Below are positions 1 through 5,089 of a DNA stretch of 5,089 bases, in pieces. The stretch comes from Asaia bogorensis (GTDB lineage Bacteria > Pseudomonadota > Alphaproteobacteria > Acetobacterales > Acetobacteraceae). The stretch is from NCBI GenBank assembly GCA_945886995.1, contig CAMCZJ010000225.1:1-5089 (forward strand). Direction: 5' to 3'. Numbering within the stretch: position 1 is the stretch's first letter; every line of letters starts with the position of its first letter. The notes under the pieces are model-generated. The model saw nothing but the letters and a program-made list of their open reading frames with translations. It was not told the origin of the DNA and did no database searches. Position numbers and translations under genes: made by a program.

Positions 1-100
1 TCAGGCCACGCTGACCAAGCGCGGGCCCGACGGGCGGCGAAGGGTTCGCCTTGCCGGCCGGGATCTGCAGCTTGATATAGCCTGCGATCTTCTTAGCCAC
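1..100 (-). CDS. rplK: 50S ribosomal protein L11, N-terminal fragment
   Basis: Reading the minus strand from a GTG at 100-98 gives 33 codons, beginning (M)AKKIAGYIKLQIPAG and continuing through NPSPPVGPALGQRGL before the window ends. This is the highly conserved N-terminus of L11, including the proline-rich NPSPPVGPALG segment of the N-terminal domain. By family knowledge, L11 binds the GTPase-associated centre of 23S rRNA with the L10-L12 stalk, and its N-terminal domain contacts elongation factors and RelA. The GTG start is supported by a Shine-Dalgarno GAGAGGA at 114-108, eight bases or fewer upstream, and by alignment of the AKKI start with the family. Only about a quarter of the usual ~142 residues are visible. 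The gene is transcribed leftward, divergent from the transporter. rplA (L1) normally follows rplK, beyond the left edge; this is inferred. Confidence 0.95.
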   Translation of the reverse strand, partial: MAKKIAGYIKLQIPAGKANPSPPVGPALGQRGL

Positions 101-217
101 TGTCTAATCCTCTCTCATAAAACCGAGAGGCCCGCGGTGCATGCGACCCGAATGGGTCTCCCACGTTCCCCAGAACGCCAAACAGCCCCTGGATTGCTCC
201 CGGGGCGGTACAGCGGA
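101..217 (-). promoter_or_regulatory. Structured 5' leader of rplK with sequestered ribosome-binding site
   Basis: If transcription starts near 217 (from the candidate promoter at 225-252), the rplK mRNA has a leader of about 117 bases that could fold into four consecutive small hairpins. In transcript order: 206-185 (GCCCC and GGGGC outer stem, one mismatch, two inner pairs); 177-164 (CGUUC, loop UGGG, GAACG); 158-145 (GACCC, loop AUUC, GGGUC); and 130-109 (CCUCUC, ten-base loop, GAGAGG). The last stem contains the Shine-Dalgarno GAGAGGA at 114-108, so folding would hide it from ribosomes. The pairings are seen in the sequence. A role is inferred: L11-L1 operons in Escherichia coli are autoregulated by L1 binding the rplK leader. 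I could not match a specific L1-binding motif. In GC-rich DNA, five-pair stems also arise by chance. Confidence 0.4.
108..114 (-). promoter_or_regulatory. Ribosome-binding site of rplK
   Basis: The minus-strand sequence GAGAGGA ends seven bases before the GTG start at 100-98, a standard Shine-Dalgarno position. It decides the GTG start, since no other start codon nearby restores the L11 N-terminus. The same bases pair with CCUCUC at 130-125, so its availability may depend on RNA folding. Confidence 0.75.
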
Positions 218-224
218 AGGGGGC

Positions 225-252
225 GTTTAAGGGGTGTCCGGGGGCGCGTCAA
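225..252 (-). promoter_or_regulatory. Candidate sigma-70 type promoter for rplK
   Basis: On the minus strand, TTGACG (252-247) matches five of six bases of the -35 consensus. It is followed after 16 bases by TTAAAC (230-225), or after 17 bases by TAAACG. Either -10 candidate matches only three of six consensus bases, but this is one of the few AT-rich spots in a GC-rich region. Spacing and orientation suit rplK, placing the start near 217. The opposing reading, that this is a chance match, is possible because the -10 is weak. Confidence 0.45.
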
Positions 253-299
253 GCGGGTTGCCATCTGGCCAAGGCTGCACCGCTTCGCCATAAGGGGGC

Positions 300-1490
300 A
301 TGCCTGCACAAGCTTGGATTGTCGTCATCGCCGCCGCGGCCTCGGTCTCCTTAGCGCTTGGGGCGCGGCAGACCTTTGGCCTATTTTTGCTGCCCCTGGG
401 GGCGGAACACGCCATCCCAGCCTTTGCCTATGGCGCGGCGGTGGCGCTCCATAACCTGCTTTGGGGCGTGGGCCAGCCGCTGGCCGGCGCCTTGGCGGAT
501 AAGATCGGCGCTGGGCGTGTGGCTTTAGGCGGTGCGGTAATCTACGCCATCGGCCTGATCCTACCGGCGCTTTGGCCCACCACGGCAAGCCTGATCATCG
601 GGATTGGCGTTTGCACCGCGCTGGGCGTGGCAGCGGCGGGGTCGGGCACCGTACTCGGCGCGGTCGCGCGCGCTGTGCCGGAAAATCGCCGAGGCGATGC
701 TTTGGGGCTTGCTTCCGCCGGCGGGTCCATCGGCCAGGCGGCGCTGATCCCCTTCGTGCAATGGGGCATTACGGATTACGGCACCTCCGGCGCTTTTTTC
801 ATGCTGGCCGCCACCATGGCGCTGATGGTCTTCGTCGCACCCCGGCTGGAATGGGCACCGCCCGGGCCGGGCACCGGGCGCCCGACCGGGCTTGCGGGCC
901 TACCCGCGCTTGCAAAGCGTGCCTTGGCCGAGCGTGATTTCGCGCTGCTGACGCTTGGGTTCTTCGCCTGCGGCTTTCAATTGGCCTTCCTGACCACGCA
1001 TCTGCCCGCGCATCTCGCGCTTTGCGGTCTGCCGGCGGGGCTTGGGGTGACGGCACTGATGCTGGTGGGGCTGTTCAATATTCCGGGATCATGGCTCTGC
1101 GGGCGGATTGGCAATAGCATCCGCCCGGAAGTGGCTTTGGGCGGAATTTACATGGTCCGCACGATTGCGATTGCGGTCTTTGCCAGCATCACACCATCCG
1201 AATGGGGCACACTGATCTTCGCCGCCGTGATGGGTTTTATCTGGCTGGGCACCGTTCCCTTAACCTCGGCGGCCATTGCGCGGCGCTTTGGGGTTGCGGA
1301 TCTGGGCGCGCTTTATGGCATTTGCTTTTTCTCCCACCAATTGGGCGGGTTTCTGGGCGCGGGTGCCGGCGCCTGGGTGGTGGATGCCACGGGCAGCTAC
1401 GCCGCCTTTTGGCCGGTGATGCTGGTGGTGGGCGTGATTGCGGCGGTGGCCAATTGGGTGACGCGGCCGGTGAAGATGGCGGCGGCGTGA
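300..1490 (+). CDS. Major facilitator superfamily transporter, substrate unknown
   Basis: The 396-residue, strongly hydrophobic protein has the length and pattern of a 12-helix MFS carrier in the inner membrane. The first helix spans about residues 5-25 and carries GARQTFGLFLLPL, a signature often seen in proteobacterial MFS proteins. MFS motif A, GALADKIGAGR, is at 63-73 between helices 2 and 3. A proline- and glycine-rich central loop lies near 182-205. The second half has a degenerate motif A copy at GSWLCGRIGN (263-272) and ends with a short, basic tail. The segment GFQLAFLTTHLPAHL (225-239) recalls MFS groups that carry organic anions or drugs, but nothing fixes the substrate or direction. 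ATG 300 is preceded by an in-frame TAA at 291-293, so the start cannot lie upstream; AAGGGGG at 292-298 is a close-set Shine-Dalgarno. It stands alone, divergent from rplK and 98 bases before dcd; co-transcription with dcd is possible because no terminator is visible. Confidence 0.88.
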   Translation: MPAQAWIVVIAAAASVSLALGARQTFGLFLLPLGAEHAIPAFAYGAAVALHNLLWGVGQPLAGALADKIGAGRVALGGAVIYAIGLILPALWPTTASLIIGIGVCTALGVAAAGSGTVLGAVARAVPENRRGDALGLASAGGSIGQAALIPFVQWGITDYGTSGAFFMLAATMALMVFVAPRLEWAPPGPGTGRPTGLAGLPALAKRALAERDFALLTLGFFACGFQLAFLTTHLPAHLALCGLPAGLGVTALMLVGLFNIPGSWLCGRIGNSIRPEVALGGIYMVRTIAIAVFASITPSEWGTLIFAAVMGFIWLGTVPLTSAAIARRFGVADLGALYGICFFSHQLGGFLGAGAGAWVVDATGSYAAFWPVMLVVGVIAAVANWVTRPVKMAAA

Positions 1491-1588
1491 AGCACCGCTT
1501 GGCGCCGGTTGTCCCCCCGCCCGGGCTGGGCTAATCCACCGCTCCCAGGCGCCGCGCCGCGCCCTTTCTTGAGCCAGGCCAGACACCC
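1491..1588 (+). promoter_or_regulatory. Intergenic gap before dcd with a weak promoter candidate
   Basis: This 98-base gap separates the transporter from the dcd-murA-hisG-hisD cluster. TTGTCC (1509-1514) and TAATCC (1532-1537) are 17 bases apart and could be a promoter for the cluster, but the -10 is a poor match. CTGGG (1526-1530) could pair with CCCAG (1544-1548) across a 13-base loop; without a T-run this is not a convincing terminator. No strong Shine-Dalgarno precedes dcd; the nearest is AGG about ten bases before its ATG. How the cluster is transcribed cannot be settled from sequence alone. Confidence 0.25.
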
Positions 1589-2143
1589 ATGCCCATCATG
1601 CCCGATAGCTGGATCCGCACAATGGCGGCGGAACACGGCATGATCGAACCCTTTGTCGAAGCCCAGCGGCGCGAGGGCGTGATTTCCTATGGCCTGTCAT
1701 CCTATGGCTATGACGCCAGGGCAGCCGATGAATTCAAGATTTTCACCAATGTGGACAATGCCATTGTGGACCCCAAGGCATTCTCCGAAGACGGGTTCGT
1801 CACGCGCAAGGGCCCGGTCTGCATCATCCCGCCCAATTCCTTCGTGCTGACCCATACGGTCGAGTATTTCCGCATCCCGCGCGATATCCTGGTGATCTGC
1901 CTTGGCAAATCCACCTATGCGCGCTGCGGGCTGATTGTGAATGTCACGCCGCTGGAACCCGAATGGGAGGGCCAGGTCACGATTGAGATCAGCAATACCA
2001 CCCCGCTCCCCGCCAAGGTCTATGCCAATGAAGGCGTTTGCCAGTTCCTATTCCTGAAGGGCGACGCACCGCCTGAGGTCAGCTACGCAGACCGCCGCGG
2101 CAAGTATATGGGCCAGCGCGGGGTTGCGCTGCCGAAGCTCTGA
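1589..2143 (+). CDS. dcd: dCTP deaminase
   Basis: Dcd deaminates dCTP to dUTP and ammonia in the cytoplasm; dUTPase then makes dUMP for thymidylate synthesis. The 184-residue product matches the alphaproteobacterial form along its whole length. It starts MPIMPDSWIR and includes VISYGLSSYGYDAR (31-44), the nucleotide-binding GKSTYARCG (106-114), NVTPLEPEWEG (118-128) and the C-terminal GKYMGQRGV (171-179). Lys107, Ser108 and Arg112 align with Arg110, Ser111 and Arg115 of the E. coli enzyme, and Glu133 aligns with its catalytic Glu138; there is a two-residue deletion between them. The ATG at 1589 is preferred over the in-frame ATG at 1598 because relatives begin MPIMPD; ribosome-binding support is weak for both. 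Its TGA shares one base with the murA ATG, indicating coupled translation. A bifunctional deaminase/dUTPase cannot be fully excluded but is less likely. Confidence 0.95.
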   Translation: MPIMPDSWIRTMAAEHGMIEPFVEAQRREGVISYGLSSYGYDARAADEFKIFTNVDNAIVDPKAFSEDGFVTRKGPVCIIPPNSFVLTHTVEYFRIPRDILVICLGKSTYARCGLIVNVTPLEPEWEGQVTIEISNTTPLPAKVYANEGVCQFLFLKGDAPPEVSYADRRGKYMGQRGVALPKL

Positions 2144-3402
2144 TGGACCGTATCCTCATCCGCGGCGGGCGCGTGCTTTCGGGCAGTATCCCGGTCTCCG
2201 GCGCCAAGAACGCGGCTCTGCCGTTGATGGCGGCGGGGTTGTTGGCCGATGGACCCCTCACGCTCACCAATGCGCCTGATCTGGCGGATGTCGCCACCAT
2301 GGCAGGGCTGCTGGCGCATCATGGGCTGGCTGTTGAACGCGACAAAACCGCGCGCAGCATCACCATCAGCGGCGCCGCGACCGATCTGGAAGCGCCTTAT
2401 GATCTGGTGCGCAAGATGCGCGCCTCGGTCCTTGTGCTCGGCCCCTTGCTGGCCCGCCATGGCCGCGCACGCGTCAGCCTGCCTGGCGGCTGCGCGATTG
2501 GCACGCGCCCGGTTGATCTGCACCTGAAAGCGCTTGAGCAAATGGGGGCGGAGATCGAGATCACCGCCGGCTATATCGAAGCCCGCGCGCCTGGCGGCTT
2601 GAAAGCTGCGCGCATCATCTTCCCGCAAGTCTCGGTCGGTGCCACGGAAAATATCCTGATGGCAGCGGCTTTGGCGCGTGGGCAGAGCGAAATCATGAAT
2701 GCGGCGCGGGAGCCGGAAATTACCGACCTCGCCGCCTGCCTGATGCGCATGGGCGCGCGCATTGAAGGGATTGGGACGGATCGGCTGCTGGTGGAAGGTG
2801 TGGCAAGCCTTGGTGCCGCAACGCATCCCATTATTGCGGATAGGATCGAAGCCGGCACTTTTGCTTGTGCCGCTGCCATCACCGGCGGGTCACTGCTGCT
2901 GCAAGGCGCGCGGTTTGATCATCTGGGGGCAGTTACGCGTACGCTCCGCGAAGCCGGCGTGGATGTTGCGGAAGAAGCAGGCGGGTTGCGCGTGACGCGG
3001 AGCAATGGCTTGCGCGGTGCCGATGTGATGACCGAACCCTTCCCAGGTTTCGCCACCGATATGCAGGCGCAATTCATGGCGCTGATGTGCGTGGCCGAAG
3101 GCGCTTCCATGATCACGGAAACGATTTTCGAAAATCGTTTCATGCATGTGCCGGAACTGTCGCGCATGGGGGCGCGCATCAACTTCCACGGCGCTTCGGC
3201 CATTGTGCGCGGCGTGAAAAAACTTTCCGGCGCGCCGGTGATGGCGACTGATTTGCGTGCCTCGGTCTCCCTTATTCTCGCCGGCTTGGCGGCGGAAGGT
3301 GAGACGATTGTGAACCGCGTCTATCACCTTGATCGCGGCTATGAACGGGTGGAAGCGAAACTGGCGGCGGTGGGCGCCGATATTGAAAGACTGGCGGGCT
3401 GA
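2143..3402 (+). CDS. murA: UDP-N-acetylglucosamine 1-carboxyvinyltransferase (MurA)
   Basis: MurA transfers enolpyruvate from phosphoenolpyruvate to UDP-GlcNAc, the first committed step of peptidoglycan synthesis, in the cytoplasm. It is the target of fosfomycin. The 419-residue length equals that of E. coli MurA, and the EPSP-synthase-like two-domain fold is covered end to end. Visible key residues are Lys22-Asn23 in SGAKNAALP, the substrate-binding basic stretch VRKMRAS (89-95), the active-site loop LPGGCAIGTRP (113-123) with Cys117 (E. coli Cys115, the fosfomycin-reactive residue), Asp306 in PGFATDMQAQF (E. coli Asp305), and Arg398 in HLDRGYER. Having Cys rather than Asp at 117 predicts a fosfomycin-sensitive enzyme form. 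The start overlaps the dcd stop (TGATG); GAAG at 2134-2137 may serve as Shine-Dalgarno. A minor oddity is Ala304 where many relatives have proline (PGFPTD). An unusual palindrome lies in the codons for ETIFENRF. Confidence 0.97.
   Translation: MDRILIRGGRVLSGSIPVSGAKNAALPLMAAGLLADGPLTLTNAPDLADVATMAGLLAHHGLAVERDKTARSITISGAATDLEAPYDLVRKMRASVLVLGPLLARHGRARVSLPGGCAIGTRPVDLHLKALEQMGAEIEITAGYIEARAPGGLKAARIIFPQVSVGATENILMAAALARGQSEIMNAAREPEITDLAACLMRMGARIEGIGTDRLLVEGVASLGAATHPIIADRIEAGTFACAAAITGGSLLLQGARFDHLGAVTRTLREAGVDVAEEAGGLRVTRSNGLRGADVMTEPFPGFATDMQAQFMALMCVAEGASMITETIFENRFMHVPELSRMGARINFHGASAIVRGVKKLSGAPVMATDLRASVSLILAGLAAEGETIVNRVYHLDRGYERVEAKLAAVGADIERLAG
3118..3141. repeat. Perfect 24-base palindrome inside murA
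   Basis: The half-site GAAACGATTTTC (3118-3129) is followed at once by its exact reverse complement GAAAATCGTTTC (3130-3141). Only 8 of 24 bases are G or C, in an otherwise GC-rich gene. It encodes residues 326-333 of MurA, ETIFENRF, a conserved family motif. In mRNA it could form a ten-pair hairpin with a UCGA loop. No function is known to me; the motif's codons happen to be mutually complementary (E/F, T/R, I/N, F/E), which makes such a palindrome easier to reach by chance. Confidence 0.9.
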
Positions 3403-3407
3403 TTGTC

Positions 3408-4109
3408 ATGGATATCCCGATCCCCAATGCGCTGAATGGCGCGCCGGCTGAAACCGATACGCCGCTGGTGATTGCGCTGCCCAAAGGGCGCATCCTGAAG
3501 GAACTCCACCCCGTCCTGTCGCGCGCTGGGTTGATCCCGGCGGAAGATTACGCGGATGAAGATAGCCGGCGGCTCCGCTTCCCGACGAATGATCCAACGG
3601 TGGACGTCATTCGCGTGCGCCCCTTTGATGTCGCGACTTTCGTGGCGCATGGCGCAGCGGCGATTGGCGTTTGTGGTTCCGATGTGTTGATGGAATTTGA
3701 CTACCCGGAAATCTATGCCCCGCTTGATTTGGGCATTGGCCGCTGCCGGGTTTCGATTGCCGAACCGGTGAATACCATCCCGGATGATCCGCGCCGCTGG
3801 TCGCGCGTGACGGTCGCCACCAAATATCCCAATATCGCGCAACGCCATTACGCCGCGCGCGGCGTGCAGGCGGAAATCGTGCATTTGAATGGCGCGATGG
3901 AATTGGCGCCTTCCATGGGCTTAGCGCGCCTGATTGTGGATTTGGTGCAAACAGGGTCCACGCTGAAGGCCAATGGCCTCAAAGAATCTGAGGTGATTGC
4001 CCATGTCACCTCCAAGCTCATTGTCAATCGCACCGCGCTGAAAACGCGGCCAGAGGCGATTGGCGCCTGGATCGCACGCTTCCGCGCCGCGTTGGAAGCC
4101 GCCGTATGA
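3408..4109 (+). CDS. hisG: ATP phosphoribosyltransferase, short-form catalytic subunit
   Basis: HisG condenses ATP with PRPP to phosphoribosyl-ATP, the first and feedback-controlled step of histidine synthesis. The 233-residue protein has the short form's layout: LVIALPKGRILKEL (20-33), an internal GVCGSDVLME stretch (87-96), TVATKYPNIAQRHY (135-148), and the family signature from Glu165 to Leu186, including the PRPP-binding DLVQTGSTL (178-186). It ends soon after, without the roughly 80-residue ACT-like regulatory domain of long-form HisG. By family knowledge, short HisG works as a complex with HisZ, which carries the histidine sensing; hisZ is not in this window. The start lies five bases after the murA stop with no strong Shine-Dalgarno, so translation probably depends on coupling. 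About 18 residues precede the conserved core; a GTG at 3468 is an alternative start but has no better ribosome-binding site. The stop overlaps hisD by four bases. Confidence 0.95.
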   Translation: MDIPIPNALNGAPAETDTPLVIALPKGRILKELHPVLSRAGLIPAEDYADEDSRRLRFPTNDPTVDVIRVRPFDVATFVAHGAAAIGVCGSDVLMEFDYPEIYAPLDLGIGRCRVSIAEPVNTIPDDPRRWSRVTVATKYPNIAQRHYAARGVQAEIVHLNGAMELAPSMGLARLIVDLVQTGSTLKANGLKESEVIAHVTSKLIVNRTALKTRPEAIGAWIARFRAALEAAV

Positions 4110-5089
4110 AGCGGCTTGATACGCGCGATGCCGAGTTTGAAGCCGATTTCACTGCGCTATTGGATGATGCGCGCGAAACTACGCAAAAGGTGGATGGCGT
4201 CGTTGCCGGCATCATTGCTGATATCCGCGCGCGCGGTGATGCGGCGCTGTTGGACTACACCGCGCGGTTTGATCGCTGGCAGCCGGCCAATGCCGCCGCC
4301 TTGCGCGTCACAGAGGCCGAGATTGAAGCGGCGGATGCGACCATTGCGCCAGAACTCCGCGCTGCGCTCAATCTGGCGGCGGAGCGGATCGAAACCTTCC
4401 ACCGCGCGCAATTGCCGCAAGATTTGGTGATGCAGGACGATGCTGGCCTGACGCTTGGGCTCCGCTGGGGGCCGGTGGATGCGGTTGGCATTTACGTCCC
4501 CGGCGGCAAGGCAGCCTATCCGTCTTCCGTGCTGATGAATGCGCTGCCGGCGCGCGCTGCCGGTGTGCCGCGCATCGCCATGGCGGTGCCGACCCCCGAT
4601 GGCGTGCTCAATCCGCTGGTACTGGCGGCAGCCAAGCGCGCGGGCGTGACGGAGATTTATCGCATTGGTGGCGCGCAAGCCGTGGCGGCGCTGGCCTGGG
4701 GCACGGGCAGTATCGCGCCGGTGGACCGGATTGTAGGGCCGGGCAATGCCTATGTCGCGGAAGCGAAGCGCCAGGTCTTTGGCCGGGTTGGCATTGATTC
4801 CATTGCCGGGCCTTCGGAAGTTGTGGTGATTGCCGATGGCGCCAATGATCCCGCGCATGTGGCAATGGATTTGCTGGCCCAGGCCGAACATGATGAAAGC
4901 GCGCAATCCATCCTGATCACCCCCGATGCGGCGTTGGCCGATGCGGTGGCGCGTTCCGTGGAACACGCGCTGAAAACCCTGCCCCGCGCGGCCATTGCCG
5001 GTGAAAGCTGGGCGCGGCATGGCGCAATTATTCTGGTGCGCGATCTCGCGGAAGCCGCCGCGCTCACCAACCGCCTGGCACCTGAGCAT
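4106..5089 (+). CDS. hisD: Histidinol dehydrogenase, N-terminal three quarters
   Basis: HisD oxidises L-histidinol to L-histidine in two NAD-dependent steps, the end of histidine synthesis; it is a cytoplasmic zinc enzyme. The frame is open from the ATG at 4106 to the right edge, 328 codons of about 430. It shows WGPVDAVGIYVPGGKAAYPS (121-140), the NAD-region stretch RIGGAQAVAALAWGTGSI (186-203), VGPGNAYVAEAKRQVFG (210-226) and the family signature starting IDSIAGPSE (230-238) and ending AQAEHD. Zinc ligands Gln259 and His262 are in place. The last visible residues, APEH, give Glu327 and catalytic His328 (E. coli Glu326 and His327). The remaining zinc ligands lie beyond the edge. The start overlaps the hisG stop as ATGA, and GGAAG at 4094-4098 is a well-placed Shine-Dalgarno, so coupling with hisG is likely. 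Confidence 0.97.
   Translation, partial: MKRLDTRDAEFEADFTALLDDARETTQKVDGVVAGIIADIRARGDAALLDYTARFDRWQPANAAALRVTEAEIEAADATIAPELRAALNLAAERIETFHRAQLPQDLVMQDDAGLTLGLRWGPVDAVGIYVPGGKAAYPSSVLMNALPARAAGVPRIAMAVPTPDGVLNPLVLAAAKRAGVTEIYRIGGAQAVAALAWGTGSIAPVDRIVGPGNAYVAEAKRQVFGRVGIDSIAGPSEVVVIADGANDPAHVAMDLLAQAEHDESAQSILITPDAALADAVARSVEHALKTLPRAAIAGESWARHGAIILVRDLAEAAALTNRLAPEH

Noticed and set aside
101..299. tRNA, nusG or secE remnant upstream of rplK
   Set aside because: Both strands were read for a cloverleaf, for NusG motifs and for a SecE helix. None was seen.
137..454. Plus-strand open frame of 105 codons overlapping the rplK leader and transporter start
   Set aside because: Its second half is out of frame inside the MFS gene, its product is Arg/Gly-rich without domain character, and no ribosome-binding site precedes it.
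1509..1548. Possible terminator or strong promoter between the transporter and dcd
   Set aside because: The CTGGG/CCCAG pairing has a long loop and no T-run, and the -10 candidate TAATCC is poor. It is kept only as a low-confidence note on the gap.
2083..2826. Minus-strand open frame of 247 codons opposite dcd and murA
   Set aside because: It crosses two confident genes, has a low-complexity Arg/Ala/Gln composition, and has no supporting context.
4157..5089. Long minus-strand open frame of 310 codons opposite hisD
   Set aside because: It lies wholly antisense to a clear HisD with all catalytic motifs. Its Arg-, His- and Gly-rich composition is typical of the complement of a GC-rich gene, and it resembles no family I know.
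1..5089. Mobile element, CRISPR array, toxin-antitoxin or defence system
   Set aside because: There are no direct repeat arrays, terminal inverted repeats, transposase or integrase motifs, or unexplained gene-sized gaps. All coding space is filled by housekeeping genes and one transporter.

Overview
The window looks like ordinary, GC-rich alphaproteobacterial chromosome. The best guess is the Acetobacteraceae/Rhodospirillales. This rests on the alphaproteobacterial form of dCTP deaminase, a short-form HisG, the murA-hisG-hisD order, GC-rich codon use, and GTG and ATG starts. The lineage is inferred from gene families and order remembered from related genomes, not from a search.

Layout. Positions 1-100 hold the first 33 codons of rplK (ribosomal protein L11) on the minus strand, running off the left edge. 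Positions 101-299 are a divergent intergenic region. It holds a candidate rplK promoter, a leader that could fold into four small hairpins (the last one covering the rplK Shine-Dalgarno), and the start of a plus-strand gene. Positions 300-1490 encode a 12-helix major facilitator transporter of unknown substrate. After a 98-base gap come four tightly packed plus-strand genes: dcd (1589-2143), murA (2143-3402), hisG (3408-4109) and hisD (4106 to the right edge, incomplete). Junctions are a 1-base overlap, a 5-base gap and a 4-base overlap, so this is almost certainly one operon with translational coupling.

How the genes fit together. The operon mixes three housekeeping functions: dUTP supply for thymidylate synthesis (Dcd), the first committed step of peptidoglycan synthesis (MurA), and the first and last steps of histidine synthesis (HisG, HisD). 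No pathway links them directly; shared growth-related expression is the likeliest reason for the grouping. All key catalytic residues that fall inside the window are present. HisG is the short form, so a HisZ partner should be encoded elsewhere.

I found no mobile element, CRISPR array, tRNA, toxin-antitoxin pair, defence gene or other accessory system. The points worth a second look are modest: a perfect 24-base palindrome inside murA, a structured rplK leader with a sequestered ribosome-binding site, and rplK lacking its usual nusG neighbour upstream.
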